From Rhinopomastus cyanomelas (taxonomy: Eukaryota > Chordata > Aves > Bucerotiformes > Rhinopomastidae), in the NCBI GenBank assembly GCA_013400115.1, contig VXBP01008584.1:564267-628266 (forward strand): DNA of 64,000 bases. Direction: 5' to 3'. Below the pieces are notes generated by a model, which was not told where the DNA came from, ran no database searches, and was given only the letters and a program-made list of their open reading frames with translations. Made by a program: the position numbers and the translations under genes. Below, piece after piece: positions 62,626-64,000 of the stretch. Each line of letters opens with the position of its first letter. Position 1 is the stretch's first letter.

Positions 62626-62689
62626 GTGAGTACTTGTGATTGTAGTCACCACTACATAGCAGAACCGGTGCTCGTGTTGCAGTGCCTTT

Positions 62690-63674
62690 GACTTCTGTAT
62701 CTAGTGGAGTGCCCCAGGGATCGGTGCTGGGACCGGTCCTGTTCAATCTATTCATTGATGACTTGGATGAGGGATTGGCATGCACTGTCAGCAAGTTTGC
62801 TGATGACACAAAGCTGGGTGGTGTCGCCGACACCCCAGCAGACTGTGCTGCCATTCAGCGAGATCTGGACAGGCTGGAGAGCTGGGCTGAGAAAAATCTA
62901 ATGAGGTATAACGAGTAAGTGCAGAGTCTTACATCTGGGCAAGAACAACCCTAGGTACCAGTATAAGCTGGGGACTGACCAGTTGGAGTGTAGTGTAGGG
63001 GAAAGGAACTTGGGGGTCCTGGTGGACAGCAGGATGACTATGAGCCAGCAATGTGCTCTTGTGGCCAAGAGGGCCAACAGCATCCTGGGGTGGATTAGAA
63101 GAGGGGTGGTTAGCAGATCAAGAGAGGTTCTTCTCCCCCTCTACTCTGCCCTGGTGAGACCACACCTGGAGTATTGTGTCCAGTTCTGGGCTCCTCAGTT
63201 CAAGAGGGATGTGGAGCTGCTGGAGGGAGTCCAGTGCAGGGCAACAAAGATGATAAAGGAGGTGAAGCACCTCCCTTAAGAGGAGAGGCTGAGGGAGCTG
63301 GGTCTCTTGAGCTTGGAGAAGAGGAGACTGAGGGGTGACCTCATTCATGTCTACAAATATTTGAGGGGTGGGTGTCAGGAGGATGGCACTGGGCTGTTCT
63401 CGGTGTCATGTAGTGATAGGACAAGGGGCAATGGTTGTAAGCTGGAACATGGGAGGTTCCACATCAACCTGAGAAGGAACTTCTTCACGGTGAGAGTGAC
63501 GGAGCACTGGAACAGGCTGCCCAGGGAGGTTGTGGAGTCTCCCTCACTGGAGATGTTCAAGACCCGACTGGATGTGTTCCTGTGTGACTTGGTTTAGGTG
63601 ATCCTGCTGTTGCAGGTGGATTGGACTAGATGATCTTCCGAGGTCCCTTCCAATCTGTAGTGATTCTATGATTC
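62690..63674 (+). mobile_element. CR1 LINE 3' fragment, young subfamily, 65 bp after exon 27
   Basis: Encodes SSGVPQGSVLGPVLFNLFID, SKFADDTKLGGVADTPADCA, SQQCALVAKRANSILGWIRR and KRRLRGDLIHVYKYLRGGCQ, ending DVFLCDLV-stop (63597). A small deletion near 62912 shifts the frame and a TAA lies at about 63277. The 3' UTR ends GATTCTATGATTCATATG. Very like 4710-6546. Confidence 0.93.
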
Positions 63675-64000
63675 ATATGCTGGCGCTTCAGTTGTCTGGC
63701 TCTGGTTTTAAATGAGTGTGTCATGGTAGGAAGAGGAAGGAAAGTTAGAGAAGAGTCACTTAAATTGCACATTTCCTGTGTTCTGTAAATACTTTCTGGA
63801 ATGGTTTTTGGGAGTTAGAAAACACAGATGATTTCTAAGAAAGAGCTGCAAAAAAAACCCATCTCTGGTTAACAACATGTGCTTGAGCTTGAAGAAAATT
63901 ATCAGTTACCTAATATCTGATTACAAAGACACACTGTCATCAGCAGTTCACTTCAGATTCTCCTAAGTTCACCAGCTGCTTTTATCTGCTCGCGGGTGTG
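63675..64000 (+). other. Intron 27 to window end, nothing recognised
   Basis: AT-rich intron. No further NEDD4 exon (SNGPQSF, TCFNRL segments) is seen before the window ends. Confidence 0.5.

Noticed and set aside
62529..64000. Search for the last NEDD4 exons with the catalytic cysteine
   Set aside because: No frame after 62625 encodes the SNGPQSF or TCFNRL segments. The remainder is CR1 and intron, so the end of the gene lies outside the window.
1..64000. CRISPR arrays, operons, ribosome binding sites or prokaryotic mobile elements
   Set aside because: The window is a spliced vertebrate gene with CR1 LINEs. The repeats present are dispersed or tandem of other kinds, and nothing prokaryotic was seen.

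Overview
This window is vertebrate nuclear DNA, almost certainly avian. It carries one gene, NEDD4, an E3 ubiquitin ligase, read on the + strand. The first coding exon starts at 842 and the window ends inside the intron after coding exon 27. The avian call rests on dense 3' fragments of the CR1 LINE, whose 3' ends carry the ATTCTATG-type octamer, and on bird-type endogenous retrovirus LTRs. By my estimate CR1 makes up roughly a fifth of the window. That is high for a bird and tentatively points to a CR1-rich lineage such as Piciformes (woodpeckers and relatives).

Layout. 1-841 is a GC-rich, TATA-less promoter and CpG island ending in coding exon 1 (842-886). Intron 1 (13.4 kb) holds CR1 copies and a retroviral LTR. 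Exons 2-5 (14274-17490) encode the first part of the C2 domain. The 22-kb intron 5 contains a large alternative first coding exon (22464-23969, 502 codons) with its own start codon, a CR1 stack, an ancient CR1/L3-like relic and a retroviral remnant (about 35.1-38.7 kb). Exons 6-8 finish the C2 domain. Exons 9-17 encode four WW domains, exon 18 the linker, and exons 19-27 most of the HECT domain. All 27 exon joins keep one reading frame and have AG/GT borders, giving 844 codons plus one base for the short form. The catalytic-cysteine segment and stop codon (about 57 residues in human) lie beyond the window.

The gene therefore makes at least two proteins. The short form has C2-WW4-HECT. The long form (about 1.3 kaa when complete) swaps the first 97 residues, including the N-terminal part of C2, for a serine-rich 502-residue region and then joins the common body at exon 6. 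The same arrangement is known for human NEDD4.

Everything else is intron. I recognise CR1 LINE pieces in both orientations, LTR elements (one split by CR1 insertions, one reduced to 29 bp), a local repeat pair flanking the WW3 exon, and four runs of N. The three single-base Ns all sit at abrupt breaks inside CR1 and look like assembly joins. I found no RNA genes, CRISPR arrays or second protein gene, and nothing that amounts to a new biological system. The best leads are the alternative first exon, the nested LTR/CR1 history, the retroviral remnant with D,D35E spacing still readable, and the repeat pair around exon 14.
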